A stretch of DNA of 64,000 bases from Dyella_A sp049445995 (GCF_049445995.1 NZ_JBMSDZ010000010.1:1-64000), one strand, 5' to 3'. Counted from the stretch's first letter, positions 25,787 to 33,378 are shown. Numbers and translations: made by a program. The notes: generated by a model from the letters alone, not told the origin.

Positions 25787-26527
25787 TCAGAGGCGGAACC
25801 GCACGCATAGAGCCGGCCTGTCAAGCTGCATGTCTAGTCTCGCTTTGTAGTGATGACGTCTCCAGTCAAGTTGCAACATCGGAGCCCAAGCGCTGTCCTT
25901 GCTGGCAGCATCAACCTCTGCGGCACCTGGCGTAGAGCCGCCCGAATTCGTTACTGCTCCTATGCTGGTCAGGCGAGTGTCCACTTGTTGCTATCAAGCC
26001 GCTCCCATTCCAAAACCGAACGCATCGCTGTCCTCAGTGAACCACCAGCGTCAGCCGACGCTCCAAAAGTCAAGGTCGGTTTCGAGGTTGGCTTGGTAGT
26101 CGCCCTCTCAGATCGATGCGTGATCAAGCGGAGTGGAAGAAACCTCATCACCTGTGGCAAGAGAGACTGACGGGGCCGTGGATGCGAAGAGGTCGAGTGC
26201 GACGGCAAGGCATTCAAACGCGGGTCGGGCCGCGACATGGGCACAAGCGTTTCCTCCATCTCATGGATAGATCAAAAGAATTGCCATCGCACTGTCCACG
26301 TACAGTGTAGCCAGCGCCTATTTGTCGTCACGCGAGTCCAAAGCCGGCCACGAACATTGAGCAGTTGGATCTTGCCGGTCAGACAGAGATGCCCCGCCTG
26401 CAAGAGCTCGGTTTCACCAACGTCTCTGAGTTCGTCATCTCTCAAGCACGCCAAATTTTGGAGGCGAACATCACGATATGGATGCGGATACAACCGTTTG
26501 TCCGCATCCCTACAGCAGGAGACGAAA
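25787..26527. other. Long region without a supported gene
   Basis: About 740 bp of mixed, less GC-rich sequence. A plus-strand frame at about 26350-26562 (LQELGFTNVSEFVISQARQI) is open for some 65 codons but starts only at TTG and lacks a recognisable family. The DNA just before 26528 (AGCAGGAGACGAAA) contains the ribosome binding site of the next gene. I see no tRNA, IS end or clear hairpin. Confidence 0.4.
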
Positions 26528-26761
26528 ATGAGCGAGTCGAGCAAGTCGAACCAAGGCGGTAGCCACGAACAGCATGTCAAGGCCGGTCAGCAGAGCCACA
26601 AGAACTCTGAAGGCAGCCAAGCGGCTGGAAGGGGCCAGTCTGGCTCGCACGGCGGTGGCGATCATTCAAACCATGAGCAGCACGTCAAGGCGGGCCAGCA
26701 GAGTCACAAGAACTCCGAGTCTGGACAGCGGAGCGGTTCCGATCGGAACAGGGTTGACTAG
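26528..26761 (+). CDS. Small Gly/Ser/His-rich repeat protein (KGG-like)
   Basis: A 77-residue hydrophilic protein with two copies of HEQHVKAGQQSHKNSE (residues about 13-28 and 49-64) separated by a Gly/Ser/His-rich linker. The repeats resemble the KGG-type motifs of stress-induced proteins, though the exact KGG is KAG here. It is very probably disordered and may act in desiccation or general stress response; that is inference from composition. The ribosome binding site AGGAGA lies 7 bases before the ATG. Confidence 0.65.
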   Translation: MSESSKSNQGGSHEQHVKAGQQSHKNSEGSQAAGRGQSGSHGGGDHSNHEQHVKAGQQSHKNSESGQRSGSDRNRVD

Positions 26762-26873
26762 CAGGGATGCGTGCAGGATGGCGCAAGGATGCGCCTGTAG
26801 GCAAAAATCGAGTTGAGGCCGTTGACTTTTCCCGGATTCCCCACATCACGCATCCACGTTGCGAGCCGATAGC

Positions 26874-27206
26874 TCAGGGCTTGCTCGCAGGTAATCCACA
26901 AGTGGCGCATGGCCGCTTACCATCCGGGGACCACAGGCCGTTGCGGTTGAGGGTCCAGCCGGACCACTGGTCGTTCAGCGCACCGAGATCGCCCAGCCGC
27001 CGCAGGCGCAGCAGCCGGACCACAGACCACGGCACCCGGTTACGGCCGGCGTCCCAATGCCGGACCGTCCGCAGTGACATGCCGAGGAATTCCGCGCAGG
27101 CCTTCGGGCTCAGAAAGCAGCTATGCCGCAGCTCGCGGAAACCGTCAGGGGACAGGTGCCACGCACGTTTGCGGCGCGGTTTCGGGTGCCCCTTGGGAGC
27201 ATCCTT
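26874..27206 (-). pseudogene. DUF3653-type phage regulator remnant next to dif
   Basis: The minus-strand frame reads KPRRKRAWHLSPDGFRELRH, SCFLSPKACAEFLGMSLRTV, RHWDAGRNRVPWSVVRLLRL and a C-terminal WSGWTLNRNGLWSPDG. This is the helix-turn-helix plus tryptophan-rich tail of DUF3653-type proteins, which are common in inoviruses of Xanthomonadales. The frame runs to the edge of the dif site without a start codon; the only in-frame ATG (27080) would remove part of the HTH. The 5' end seems to have been cut at dif. It lies outside the present prophage, so I infer a scar of an earlier dif-integrated phage. Confidence 0.55.
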
Positions 27207-27207
27207 G

Positions 27208-27235
27208 ATTGCGCATAATGTATATTATGTCAACT
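27208..27235. other. attL: dif-like XerCD recombination site
   Basis: The 28-bp site has an 11-bp XerC arm ATTGCGCATAA, a 6-bp centre TGTATA and an 11-bp XerD arm TTATGTCAACT. It is close to the E. coli dif arrangement (GCGCATAA, TGTATA, TTATGTTAAAT). It forms the left end of the inovirus prophage. The XerC arm should be host DNA and the XerD arm phage DNA. Confidence 0.85.
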
Positions 27236-27310
27236 CTTGGACGCTGGCTGCGGCAGAGCTGGCACGCGGTGTGCAAGGCGCTACGCCCCCTCTCGCATGG
27301 AGCGCACCAG

Positions 27311-27648
27311 TGGGCCGCAAGCGAAAGCGCCTGAACTGGATCTGGAACGACGCAGACCAGGAGTTCGAGACCCCATCGGGTCAAGTCGTGACGCTCACCG
27401 ACATTGCGCAGATGATCGCCGACCGGATCAACTGCCGCTATGACTTCGTCGGGCCGTGGTCGGGCTGGAAGATGCGCGGTGACGCGTTGATACCGCCCGG
27501 CCATGGACCCGGAGCACCACGGCTCAAGCCGACCACCTCACGCCTGTTTCTGCGCTGGATCGCCGAGGCTACCGAAGGCGATAACGCCCCGAGCAAGCGA
27601 CCGGACGACCGTCCGAGCCCGTGGCCTGCGTGTACGTCGATCCACTGA
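27311..27648 (+). CDS. Hypothetical inovirus protein with Trp-rich motif
   Basis: A frame of about 112 codons beginning at GTG 27311: GRKRKRLNWIWNDADQEFET, then LTDIAQMIADRINCRYDFVG, PWSGWKMRGDALIPPG. The Gly/Trp-rich tail resembles the C-terminus of DUF3653-type phage proteins. It sits at the left end of the prophage, facing the other way from most phage genes. Its last 80 bp overlap the convergent gene 27569-27925, so one of the two may be shorter than drawn. Start and function are uncertain. Confidence 0.5.
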
Positions 27649-27925
27649 CTGTAACGACGGTGCCGGCGATGCAGCGCTCGACCGGAGAAAGCATCCGGGA
27701 GCGTTGAAGCGCGTCGCGGCGAGCTGCCGCCCGGGCCGATGCCTGCGCAGCATCCATGGCGGCGCTTTGCTGCATTTCCTGCGCGGATGACTGCACGCCG
27801 CCGACGAAATCCATTAGGTCGCGCAGATCCCGCTGGCGGGAATATTCGTTGTAGCCCACGAAGCCGGCGACGCCGACGACGGCCGCGCCGATGATGCCCA
27901 GCGCAATCTTGCTCGATCCATCCAT
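27569..27925 (-). CDS. Hypothetical inovirus membrane protein
   Basis: A 118-residue protein with one N-terminal membrane segment (ALGIIGAAVVGVAGFVGYNE) followed by a charged helical region (RQRDLRDLMDFVGGVQSSAQ) with many Ala, Gln and Arg, possibly coiled coil. A short C-terminal domain holds two Cys (VERCIAGTVV and PVACSGRY). It is the last gene of the leftward phage operon. No family recognised. ATG 27925 is preceded by AGGGTGGG. Confidence 0.55.
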   Translation of the reverse strand: MDGSSKIALGIIGAAVVGVAGFVGYNEYSRQRDLRDLMDFVGGVQSSAQEMQQSAAMDAAQASARAAARRDALQRSRMLSPVERCIAGTVVTVSGSTYTQATGSDGRPVACSGRYRLR

Positions 27926-28013
27926 GCGAATACCCACCCTTGACGAAGCCCGAGGGTATCGAAAAAGCGGTTCGGCGGGGAGGCGCGGGGGAAGGTGGCC
28001 CGGGGTATTGGTG

Positions 28014-28033
28014 CAGGGGGCAGGAGCCCCCTG
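28014..28033. other. Perfect hairpin in prophage intergenic region
   Basis: CAGGGGGC, loop AGGA, GCCCCCTG: an 8-bp perfect stem in the 180-bp non-coding gap between 27925 and 28105. Neither side is followed by a T-run, so it is not an intrinsic terminator. In inoviruses such intergenic hairpins serve as packaging signal or strand-origin; this role is inferred. Confidence 0.4.
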
Positions 28034-28104
28034 TATGCCCTTCACCGCCTTGCCGACAGCAAAGGAGCGCACCCGTCCTGCGGACAGCAGAAGCGGGCTA
28101 GAGG

Positions 28105-28254
28105 CTAAGGGAACCACCGACGCAGGATGCGATGCTTCATCGCGTGCGCAGCACCAGGGCCCTCGCACACGAAGCCCAGGCGCACAAGCAGGAGGCCGGG
28201 AAGCATAAACACCGCCCCGATCGCGTAAAGCACACCAGCCAGCAGCTGCCGCAT
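28105..28254 (-). CDS. Small inovirus membrane protein
   Basis: A 49-residue protein with one membrane helix (LLAGVLYAIGAVFMLPGLLL) and a short basic tail ending KHRILRRWFP. It lies immediately after the 28256-28450 gene, whose stop is one base away, so the two are likely translated together. Size and topology are like those of small accessory inovirus proteins; no specific function can be given. Confidence 0.55.
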   Translation of the reverse strand: MRQLLAGVLYAIGAVFMLPGLLLVRLGFVCEGPGAAHAMKHRILRRWFP

Positions 28255-28255
28255 G

Positions 28256-28450
28256 TCACGAACGCTCCGAATCGTCATCAAGGGGCTGAAGCTCCGCCGA
28301 CTGACGGTCCAGCCAGACCAGCCGCAGCTCGTCGTAGAGATCACGCGCACGCTGGGCGAAAACGTGTTCGTCGTACCTGGAGGCTATGCGGAGAGCGTCA
28401 AGCACCGTTTGCAATTGCTCACCATCCAGACGCAGCTCGAAATCGTCCAT
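28256..28450 (-). CDS. Small soluble inovirus protein
   Basis: A 64-residue acidic helical protein (MDDFELRLDGEQLQTVLDAL, then RARDLYDELRLVWLDRQSAE). It has no membrane segment. The ATG is preceded by GGGGAGTTGAT, a strong ribosome binding site that lies at the end of the zot gene. Family unknown. Confidence 0.6.
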   Translation of the reverse strand: MDDFELRLDGEQLQTVLDALRIASRYDEHVFAQRARDLYDELRLVWLDRQSAELQPLDDDSERS

Positions 28451-28451
28451 A

Positions 28452-29603
28452 TCAACTCCCCTTCCCGGAACCACCAAACGCATCAGCATGCCACGAGCCC
28501 GGCGCACCGGGAGGCGTGTACGTCTGCGCACCCACACCACCGGGCCAGCCGGCCGAGGCCGACACACCGGCACCAGACCGATCAACGCCAGGAGCCTGCG
28601 CCGGCTGTTCCTGCTGCTGCGCGACCTGACCGCCCTGCACGTCACGCGCTGGGCGACGGTACGGGTTATACACGCCGTCAGCGGCGATTGAGCGACAGAT
28701 CTTCGGCTCGACCACGTAGCGGGTCCCCTGTTCCGTCTTACAGCTGCACCGGCCGTCCTCGACCGCGATGCAATACACCTCGGGCTCAGCGACCACGGCG
28801 CGGCCATCGTACGCAGGAGCTGTCCAGGGCTGGCCCTCAATTCGAGGCTTAAAGAACGACACCAGATCGTCAGGCCGGCTCGCACCCGCTGCGAACGATT
28901 GGCCAGCCGCGCGCGGCTCCGCCTGCTTTGGCTTGGGCTCAGGCTTCGGCACCGCAGCGGCCGCCACCTTTGCCGGCTTGTGCTCGTCCGGCGAGAAAAA
29001 GCCCGTCACGCGCCACACCAGCAGCCCCAGCCCGGCAAGCGCCAGCGGCAACGCCCACACGAACCACGGCACCCGCACGCGGGTTGTATCCATGACCGTC
29101 GATTCGTACAAATTCCGCTGCATCAACTGTGCAGGATATTTCCACGGCTTCTTTATCTGACTATTGCTCGTGTTCTCGGCGAACTTGTCCCAGCAAAGAA
29201 TAATCGCGCCTTTTAATCCGGCTTTCCGCCTGACGTGCTCGTGCCACTCCACGAGCCCCAGCAAAAAGCCGTCAATCTGCTGCTTCGCCTGCTGGCAGAT
29301 CAACACGAAATCAAACCCGCGATGCCGGTGGGTCGCCATAGCCTTGACGTAATCGGGGGTATTAGCACCCGGCGCACGTCGCGGAAACACCGAATAGCAT
29401 TCGTCCAGCACTACGAACGCACCATCGGGCAACGCCTGCCATTGCTTCGGATCATCCAACGGGAAAAACCCCGCCGCAGCGTAATCCAGCCCCCGCACGC
29501 CGTGAACGTACACCGCACGGCCCTTCGCTTTAGCCTCAACCGCAAGCTCCATCGCCCGCAGCGTCTTACCGTGCCCAGGCTGTCCCGAAATCAGTGTGAT
29601 CAT
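28452..29603 (-). CDS. Zot/pI-like phage assembly ATPase
   Basis: A 383-residue inner-membrane protein of the Zot/gene I family that drives inovirus assembly and export. The N-terminal ATPase domain has Walker A GQPGHGKT (residues 7-14) and Walker B FVVLDECYSVFP. AMATHRHRGFDFVLICQQ and IDGFLLGLVEWHEHVRRKAG are further family motifs. One membrane helix (VPWFVWALPLALAGLGLLVW, about 180-200) separates it from a Pro/Lys/Ala-rich periplasmic region with paired cysteines (GRCSCKTEQGT). The start ATG overlaps the stop of the pVI-like gene by four bases. The C-terminal 70 residues are Gly/Gln/Pro-rich and likely disordered. Confidence 0.9.
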   Translation of the reverse strand: MITLISGQPGHGKTLRAMELAVEAKAKGRAVYVHGVRGLDYAAAGFFPLDDPKQWQALPDGAFVVLDECYSVFPRRAPGANTPDYVKAMATHRHRGFDFVLICQQAKQQIDGFLLGLVEWHEHVRRKAGLKGAIILCWDKFAENTSNSQIKKPWKYPAQLMQRNLYESTVMDTTRVRVPWFVWALPLALAGLGLLVWRVTGFFSPDEHKPAKVAAAAVPKPEPKPKQAEPRAAGQSFAAGASRPDDLVSFFKPRIEGQPWTAPAYDGRAVVAEPEVYCIAVEDGRCSCKTEQGTRYVVEPKICRSIAADGVYNPYRRPARDVQGGQVAQQQEQPAQAPGVDRSGAGVSASAGWPGGVGAQTYTPPGAPGSWHADAFGGSGKGS

Positions 29604-29887
29604 TTCGCCAGCGCCTTAAGTGCCACGCTACCGGTTGCGGCTGCGACGGCGCTCGACAAAATCATAGTCATACCCACATCGCCGCCCAACGCACCGAATG
29701 CTTGAAAAACAAACGAATCCATCAGATAGCTTTTTGTGCGCGCGTACGCAATCAGATCCGGTAATGCAATCTCGTGAATAACGATGCCGATTCCGAGCGC
29801 CAACAGCGCCTTTAAAATCCACTGGCCGAGATACGTAGAAACGAGCCACATCAGCATGCGGCCAAGCGCGGCGAATACGGCGGGCAT
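29600..29887 (-). CDS. pVI-like minor coat protein (DUF2523-type)
   Basis: A 95-residue hydrophobic protein with two or three membrane segments (LMWLVSTYLGQWILKALLAL, ALGIGIVIHEIALPDLIAYA, and VGMTMILSSAVAAATGSVAL). Its position between the pIII-like and Zot-like genes is that of gene VI in inoviruses, and the pattern fits DUF2523. pVI caps the end of the virion with pIII. ATG shares one base with the upstream stop (TGATG); its own stop overlaps the next start by four bases. Confidence 0.85.
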   Translation of the reverse strand: MPAVFAALGRMLMWLVSTYLGQWILKALLALGIGIVIHEIALPDLIAYARTKSYLMDSFVFQAFGALGGDVGMTMILSSAVAAATGSVALKALAK

Positions 29888-31290
29888 CAGCTTTTACTCC
29901 CGGCAAGAATTCGCGCAGAGATAAACGCGCAGATCAACAAAAAAATACCGCGCAGGACTGAGAGCCACTTACAGAACAACGTCTGATCCCCGAACGTCAC
30001 TTCGGTGCCCAATAGCGTCACCGTCGGCAACTGCGGACACGTGTTGCCCGCCCAGCCGCTTTCGTCAATCACGCTCGTGTCGGTGGTTTCCGTTTTCACC
30101 ACGGAGCCCACCGGCGTGTCACCAACAGGCGGCCCCACGTCGTCCAGGCCCTTCGTCACCCAATCCGGCATGCCGTCGCCGTCCGCGTCAGACTTGCTCG
30201 TGCCGCAGCGCTGCAACCAGCTTTGAGACACCACCGCACACGTCGGCGCGTCGCCAGAACAAATCGGCGGCGAATTGCAGTCCTGGCCACCGCTCGCACT
30301 TCCATTCGACGGCGAGGACGATGCCGGCGCCGGCCCGGAGTCGCCGGAGGTCTGACCGTTTGAGACGCTACCCGCGCTATCCGGTGGCTTGTAAACGTTC
30401 ACCACCACCGGCAGCGTCGCGCCCGTCGTCGGATTGGCCTGCGTCGCCTTCGACTGCCCCACGATCTGTGTGGGCGGGTCCGGCACCTTCGACGGCGGCG
30501 GCAACGGAGGCGACGGCGAACCACCGCAAAGCACCACCGAGGACCCCGAACACCCGCCAGCCGAAGAACGCGCCGTACCGCCTGACACGCAATACTGCGC
30601 CCCGCCCGATGACGCGCAGTACTGATCACTCGCCGGGTTGTAGCAACTCGCCGAATCGCACACCGAAGGCGTCGAAGGCGTATTCGTGAAATCCGTAGGC
30701 GGCGCCACCGCAGGCACGTCACCACCCTGCCCGTCTTTGACACCCGACCCGCTCGCGAGGTTGCCACTCGGCGCCGCGCTGCCGTAGGTCTGCCACTTAC
30801 CACTGTACGGGTTAAAAATCGGCGCACCCGACGGCGTGAACGTCATCGCGCACTGCACCGTCGCACCCGTATTCGGGTCCACAGCGTTTTGCGGGAACGT
30901 GTAGCCGGCGAGCATCTTGCCGTCGACGTACAAGCTAACGTGCGGAAGCGTCCCGCATGGGTTGCTCGGCGTAGTAGACGCCGCCCAAATGAAATAGTTG
31001 AACCGCGACACGATGGGGAAGCCGTAGGCCCTAAGCCCGGGCGACACCGCCCACCCCGCGTCAACGGTCGGCCTTGTCGGATCACCTACCGGAGCATCCG
31101 AGGAATAGATCGGATAAGCGACGCCGCAATAAGAGTCCGTCGTCGCTTGCGGACGCTCGGGATAATTACTGTGCGCAGACGCCTTGCACGCGGCCAACGC
31201 CGTGGACTGGTCGGGGTATGTCTCAGCAGCAACCGACGACGCCATGCCAAGCAGCAACACGCCGACTCCCGCGAGCAAGGCGGCGCGCAT
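29887..31290 (-). CDS. pIII-like attachment protein (TspB-related)
   Basis: A 467-residue secreted protein that likely recognises the host receptor at the virion tip. ATG 31290 gives the signal peptide MRAALLAGVGVLLLGMASSV; a start 7 codons earlier is possible. The N-terminal domain (about 25-160) is Cys-containing. A long low-complexity region rich in Pro, Ser, Gly and Thr follows, with Cys pairs (QYCASSGGAQYC). Near the C-terminus are a thrombospondin-3-like calcium motif (DADGDGMPDW) and a TspB-like domain ending in a membrane helix (LRGIFLLICAFISARILAG), the usual pIII anchor. It is the most host-specific gene of the phage. Confidence 0.85.
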   Translation of the reverse strand: MRAALLAGVGVLLLGMASSVAAETYPDQSTALAACKASAHSNYPERPQATTDSYCGVAYPIYSSDAPVGDPTRPTVDAGWAVSPGLRAYGFPIVSRFNYFIWAASTTPSNPCGTLPHVSLYVDGKMLAGYTFPQNAVDPNTGATVQCAMTFTPSGAPIFNPYSGKWQTYGSAAPSGNLASGSGVKDGQGGDVPAVAPPTDFTNTPSTPSVCDSASCYNPASDQYCASSGGAQYCVSGGTARSSAGGCSGSSVVLCGGSPSPPLPPPSKVPDPPTQIVGQSKATQANPTTGATLPVVVNVYKPPDSAGSVSNGQTSGDSGPAPASSSPSNGSASGGQDCNSPPICSGDAPTCAVVSQSWLQRCGTSKSDADGDGMPDWVTKGLDDVGPPVGDTPVGSVVKTETTDTSVIDESGWAGNTCPQLPTVTLLGTEVTFGDQTLFCKWLSVLRGIFLLICAFISARILAGSKS

Positions 31291-31292
31291 AC

Positions 31293-31352
31293 TCACGAGT
31301 AAATCAACCAAACCGCCGGCAACAGCGCCAGCATCACGAAATAGCCTTCCAT
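31293..31352 (-). CDS. 19-residue membrane peptide, candidate small coat protein
   Basis: A tiny frame from ATG 31352 encodes MEGYFVMLALLPAVWLIYS and stops at 31293, 2 bases before the pIII ATG (TGAGTATG). A GAGGAATAG ribosome binding site lies 5-13 bases upstream. The peptide is one hydrophobic helix with an acidic N-terminus, like the small tip proteins pVII and pIX, though those have about 32 residues. The position between the pVIII terminator and gene III supports a real coupled gene. Confidence 0.5.
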   Translation of the reverse strand: MEGYFVMLALLPAVWLIYS

Positions 31353-31365
31353 ACGTCTATTCCTC

Positions 31366-31400
31366 GCAAAAGAAAAGCCGGGCAAGTCGCCCTGCCCGGC
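31366..31400 (-). terminator. Rho-independent terminator after major coat gene
   Basis: On the minus strand GCCGGGCA, eight bases of loop, TGCCCGGC, then TTTTCTTTT: a perfect 8-bp stem with U-run. It stands 18 bp after the pVIII stop. Such a terminator behind gene VIII is typical of inoviruses and lets coat mRNA exceed that for the downstream genes. Confidence 0.85.
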
Positions 31401-31418
31401 CTAGGTCACGTCACCGAA

Positions 31419-31637
31419 TCAGCGCACCGCCGAGCGGAGGTGACGAATCAGCGCCACCACCGCCACGAGCGCCAACACCGCGCCGCCAATCGTGTACAAC
31501 TGGGTCTTGCCACCACTCAGCTCGGTGGTCACGGTCGTGACCAGGTCATCGCCAGCGGTCTGCGCCGCGGCCACGCCGCTCAGGACCATGCCGCCCACGA
31601 GGCCCGCGAATCGGGCCATCTTCTGCTTTGCGTTCAT
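31419..31637 (-). CDS. Major coat protein pVIII
   Basis: A 72-residue precursor with signal peptide (MNAKQKMARFAGLVGGMVLS, cleavage after VAAA or AQA). The mature form of about 47 residues has an acidic N-terminus (GDDLVTTVTTELSGGKTQ), one membrane helix (LYTIGGAVLALVAVVALI) and a basic C-terminus (RHLRSAVR) that would contact the DNA. This charge order is the hallmark of inovirus major coat protein. A strong terminator follows. Confidence 0.88.
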   Translation of the reverse strand: MNAKQKMARFAGLVGGMVLSGVAAAQTAGDDLVTTVTTELSGGKTQLYTIGGAVLALVAVVALIRHLRSAVR

Positions 31638-31641
31638 TGCT

Positions 31642-31851
31642 TCACCTTTGTGATTGATTGCGAAAAAGCCGCACGAGATAACCCACGGTCCAACACCCGG
31701 CGATCACGCCGGACAATGCAAGACCCTGGGCCGCGCTAAGTGGCGGCACACTCAGCGTGTCGGGTTGCTGCACCCACACGATGTGAGTACAGGCGCCGGA
31801 GGCGTCCACGTCGGCTGGCGCGCACTGCGCCACGTACATGCCCCCGGACAT
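31642..31851 (-). CDS. Small inovirus protein with C-terminal membrane helix
   Basis: A 69-residue protein. The N-terminal half holds two Cys (YVAQCAPADVDASGACTHIV), possibly a disulfide, followed by VQQPDTLSVPPLS. One membrane helix (GLALSGVIAGCWTVGYLVRL) and a short basic tail follow. It lies between the pV-like and coat genes, where many inoviruses have pVII/pIX-like or unknown small genes. Homologues seem frequent in phages of Xanthomonadales by my recollection; function unknown. Confidence 0.65.
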   Translation of the reverse strand: MSGGMYVAQCAPADVDASGACTHIVWVQQPDTLSVPPLSAAQGLALSGVIAGCWTVGYLVRLFRNQSQR

Positions 31852-31854
31852 GAC

Positions 31855-32130
31855 TTAGCCAGCGGCCTTGACAGGAGCCGGCTTGCTCGACGGCAGCGCT
31901 CGCAACACCACGCGCGACATGGTGAGCCGGCCGTTACTCACCGAGTACGACTCAGGCGCGAGTTCGTACTCGCCCACGGCGTGCTCTTTGCCCGGGTCCA
32001 CGGTGATCTGAAAGGCGGTCGGCAGACCGTCGATTTCGAGCAAGCACCACTGCTTGACACGCTGGCGCGTCACACCTTCCCAGGTGCTCTCAAATGCCTC
32101 GGGTGCACGGTTCAGAACTTGGATCTTCAT
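31855..32130 (-). CDS. ssDNA-binding protein (pV-like)
   Basis: A 91-residue protein with OB-fold-like beta composition: MKIQVLNRAPEAFESTWEGV, then QWCLLEIDGLPTAFQITVDP and GEYELAPESYSVSNGRLTMS. Position directly after the Rep gene and the size fit gene V, which coats the single-stranded phage DNA and prevents its conversion before packaging. Its ATG overlaps the rep stop by four bases. Confidence 0.8.
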   Translation of the reverse strand: MKIQVLNRAPEAFESTWEGVTRQRVKQWCLLEIDGLPTAFQITVDPGKEHAVGEYELAPESYSVSNGRLTMSRVVLRALPSSKPAPVKAAG

Positions 32131-33194
32131 TGCATCGTCTCCTGTTGATCGACTCGATAGGCCCACGGCTCCCCGTCCGGGCCAATACACACACGCCAAG
32201 GCGAGGGGAGGAATTCGCCCGTAAATCTGTCCATGTACCCGCCAGTCACCTTGCGGATATCCGCGCGGCCGGACAGCGCATCACGCACCCAGAACGGCGC
32301 TTGCCAGTAACGGATATGCCGGCGCGACTCCACGTCCAGCCCGCCAGCGCCATGCATGCGCGCCCCACGCGGATAACCGTGCACGTCGCTGGCCATCGTC
32401 TTGCTCGCGTACTTCGCGATGTAGGAAATCGGCGACTGCGCCGTCTTGATGTTCGTCGCGCCGTGCGGCCACCAACCCTGCGCATCGGCGAACGGCAGGA
32501 ACTTGCCCTTGGGAAGCCAGACGACGACGTGGTAATGCACCGCGCCCCGCCCCTGCAGCTCGGCCACCCACACGAAACGGCAGCGCACCTTGCGCCGCTT
32601 GCACCACTGGCGCAGCGCATCGCGGAACTTCGAGAAGTGCCCAGGACGCCAGCCGTCGCGCTGCCGGTACGTCAGCGTGATGAACTTCTTGTTCCAGCGC
32701 TGCGCGGCCAACTCGCTATGCGCGTCGAAGTGAAGCAGACGCGCCGCGTGCCCCACAGCCGTCCGCATGCGCTTGATGCGCTGCGCAGAGCGATTGATCT
32801 TGATCTTCTCTCGGACCGGCCCGGATGCGTCCGCGTTGTCCTTCGTCCCACTTGTTGCATTAGAGACAAGCCCCAGGCACCCCCCGCGCGCTAACGCGCG
32901 CGGGGGTGCCTGTGTCGCCTGTCCCTGGCTTGCCTGCCACTGCTGCTTTTTAAGCTCGGCGAACGGAGCATCGAGCGCCGATTGCTGATGCGCATACACG
33001 CGCGCCGCACGCACGCGCATGCGTGCCTTGTGTTCGTCATAGCTGCCGCGAAGCGCGGGGAGCGCCGCAGCGGGCGCAGGAGGCGGCAACAGATCCACCG
33101 GCGGCACGAAAGTCGGGAGCTTGTCCAGCGTGCCCCAGGCGCGCATGCACCGAAGGTGCGAATCGAACCGCGCAAGCTCAGCCGGCGCGATCAT
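32127..33194 (-). CDS. Rolling-circle replication initiator (pII-like, HUH)
   Basis: A 355-residue replication protein. The core carries FITLTYRQRDGWRPGHFSKF, then WVAELQGRGAVHYHVVVWLP with the His-x-His (HYH) metal motif of HUH endonucleases, and SPISYIAKYASK where the catalytic Tyr is expected. It would nick the phage plus-strand origin and start rolling-circle replication. The first about 100 residues are a less conserved, Pro/Ala-rich region. ATG 33194 is chosen (MIAPAELARFDSHLR) and overlaps the upstream gene by 17 bp. A near-perfect hairpin lies inside the coding sequence at 32874-32912. Confidence 0.86.
   Translation of the reverse strand: MIAPAELARFDSHLRCMRAWGTLDKLPTFVPPVDLLPPPAPAAALPALRGSYDEHKARMRVRAARVYAHQQSALDAPFAELKKQQWQASQGQATQAPPRALARGGCLGLVSNATSGTKDNADASGPVREKIKINRSAQRIKRMRTAVGHAARLLHFDAHSELAAQRWNKKFITLTYRQRDGWRPGHFSKFRDALRQWCKRRKVRCRFVWVAELQGRGAVHYHVVVWLPKGKFLPFADAQGWWPHGATNIKTAQSPISYIAKYASKTMASDVHGYPRGARMHGAGGLDVESRRHIRYWQAPFWVRDALSGRADIRKVTGGYMDRFTGEFLPSPWRVCIGPDGEPWAYRVDQQETMQ
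32874..32912. other. Large hairpin within rep gene, candidate origin
   Basis: CAGGCACCCCCCGCGCGC is followed after TAA by CGCGCGCGGGGGTGCCTG. The arms pair over about 17 bp with one bulge. It codes for a Pro/Arg/Ala-rich stretch with no apparent need for such symmetry. In some Xanthomonas inoviruses the replication origin lies within the gene II reading frame, so this is a candidate for origin or regulatory structure; that is inference. Confidence 0.4.
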
Positions 33195-33378
33195 CAGCGC
33201 CCCCGTCATCGTCTTCGCCGAACGCAACTTCGGCGTTGTCCTCGATGGAGCCCGCCGCGAGATCGAACGAGAACGCCAGCCACGTCTGGCCGTTGTCCAT
33301 GGCACGCGCGAACAGCACGCGGATATCGGCCACCACCGCCGCCACTTCGGCAGGCGTCACACGCCCTTGCTCAGTCAT
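33178..33378 (-). CDS. Small acidic inovirus protein
   Basis: A 66-residue protein: MTEQGRVTPAEVAAVVADIR, then VLFARAMDNGQTWLAFSFDL and an acidic tail (EDNAEVAFGEDDDGGADD). No membrane segment. It overlaps the upstream gene by 8 bp and the Rep gene by 17 bp, so it belongs to the early operon. Function unknown. Confidence 0.6.
   Translation of the reverse strand: MTEQGRVTPAEVAAVVADIRVLFARAMDNGQTWLAFSFDLAAGSIEDNAEVAFGEDDDGGADDRAG

Noticed and set aside
24827..25810. Open frame of about 327 codons on the plus strand opposite topoisomerase IB
   Set aside because: It is the antisense shadow of a well-supported gene and has no family motif.
26365..26562. Short frame with a phasin-like helical look
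   Set aside because: It starts only at TTG, overlaps the next gene, and the resemblance is too weak to support a call.
27228..27334. Separate 35-codon gene starting inside attL
   Set aside because: Its ATG lies in the dif core and it has no ribosome binding site; it is better explained as the distal part of the repressor frame in the circular phage.
33140..33180. GAATCGAACC-like sequence considered as a tRNA T-arm
   Set aside because: It lies within the Rep coding region and no cloverleaf can be drawn around it.
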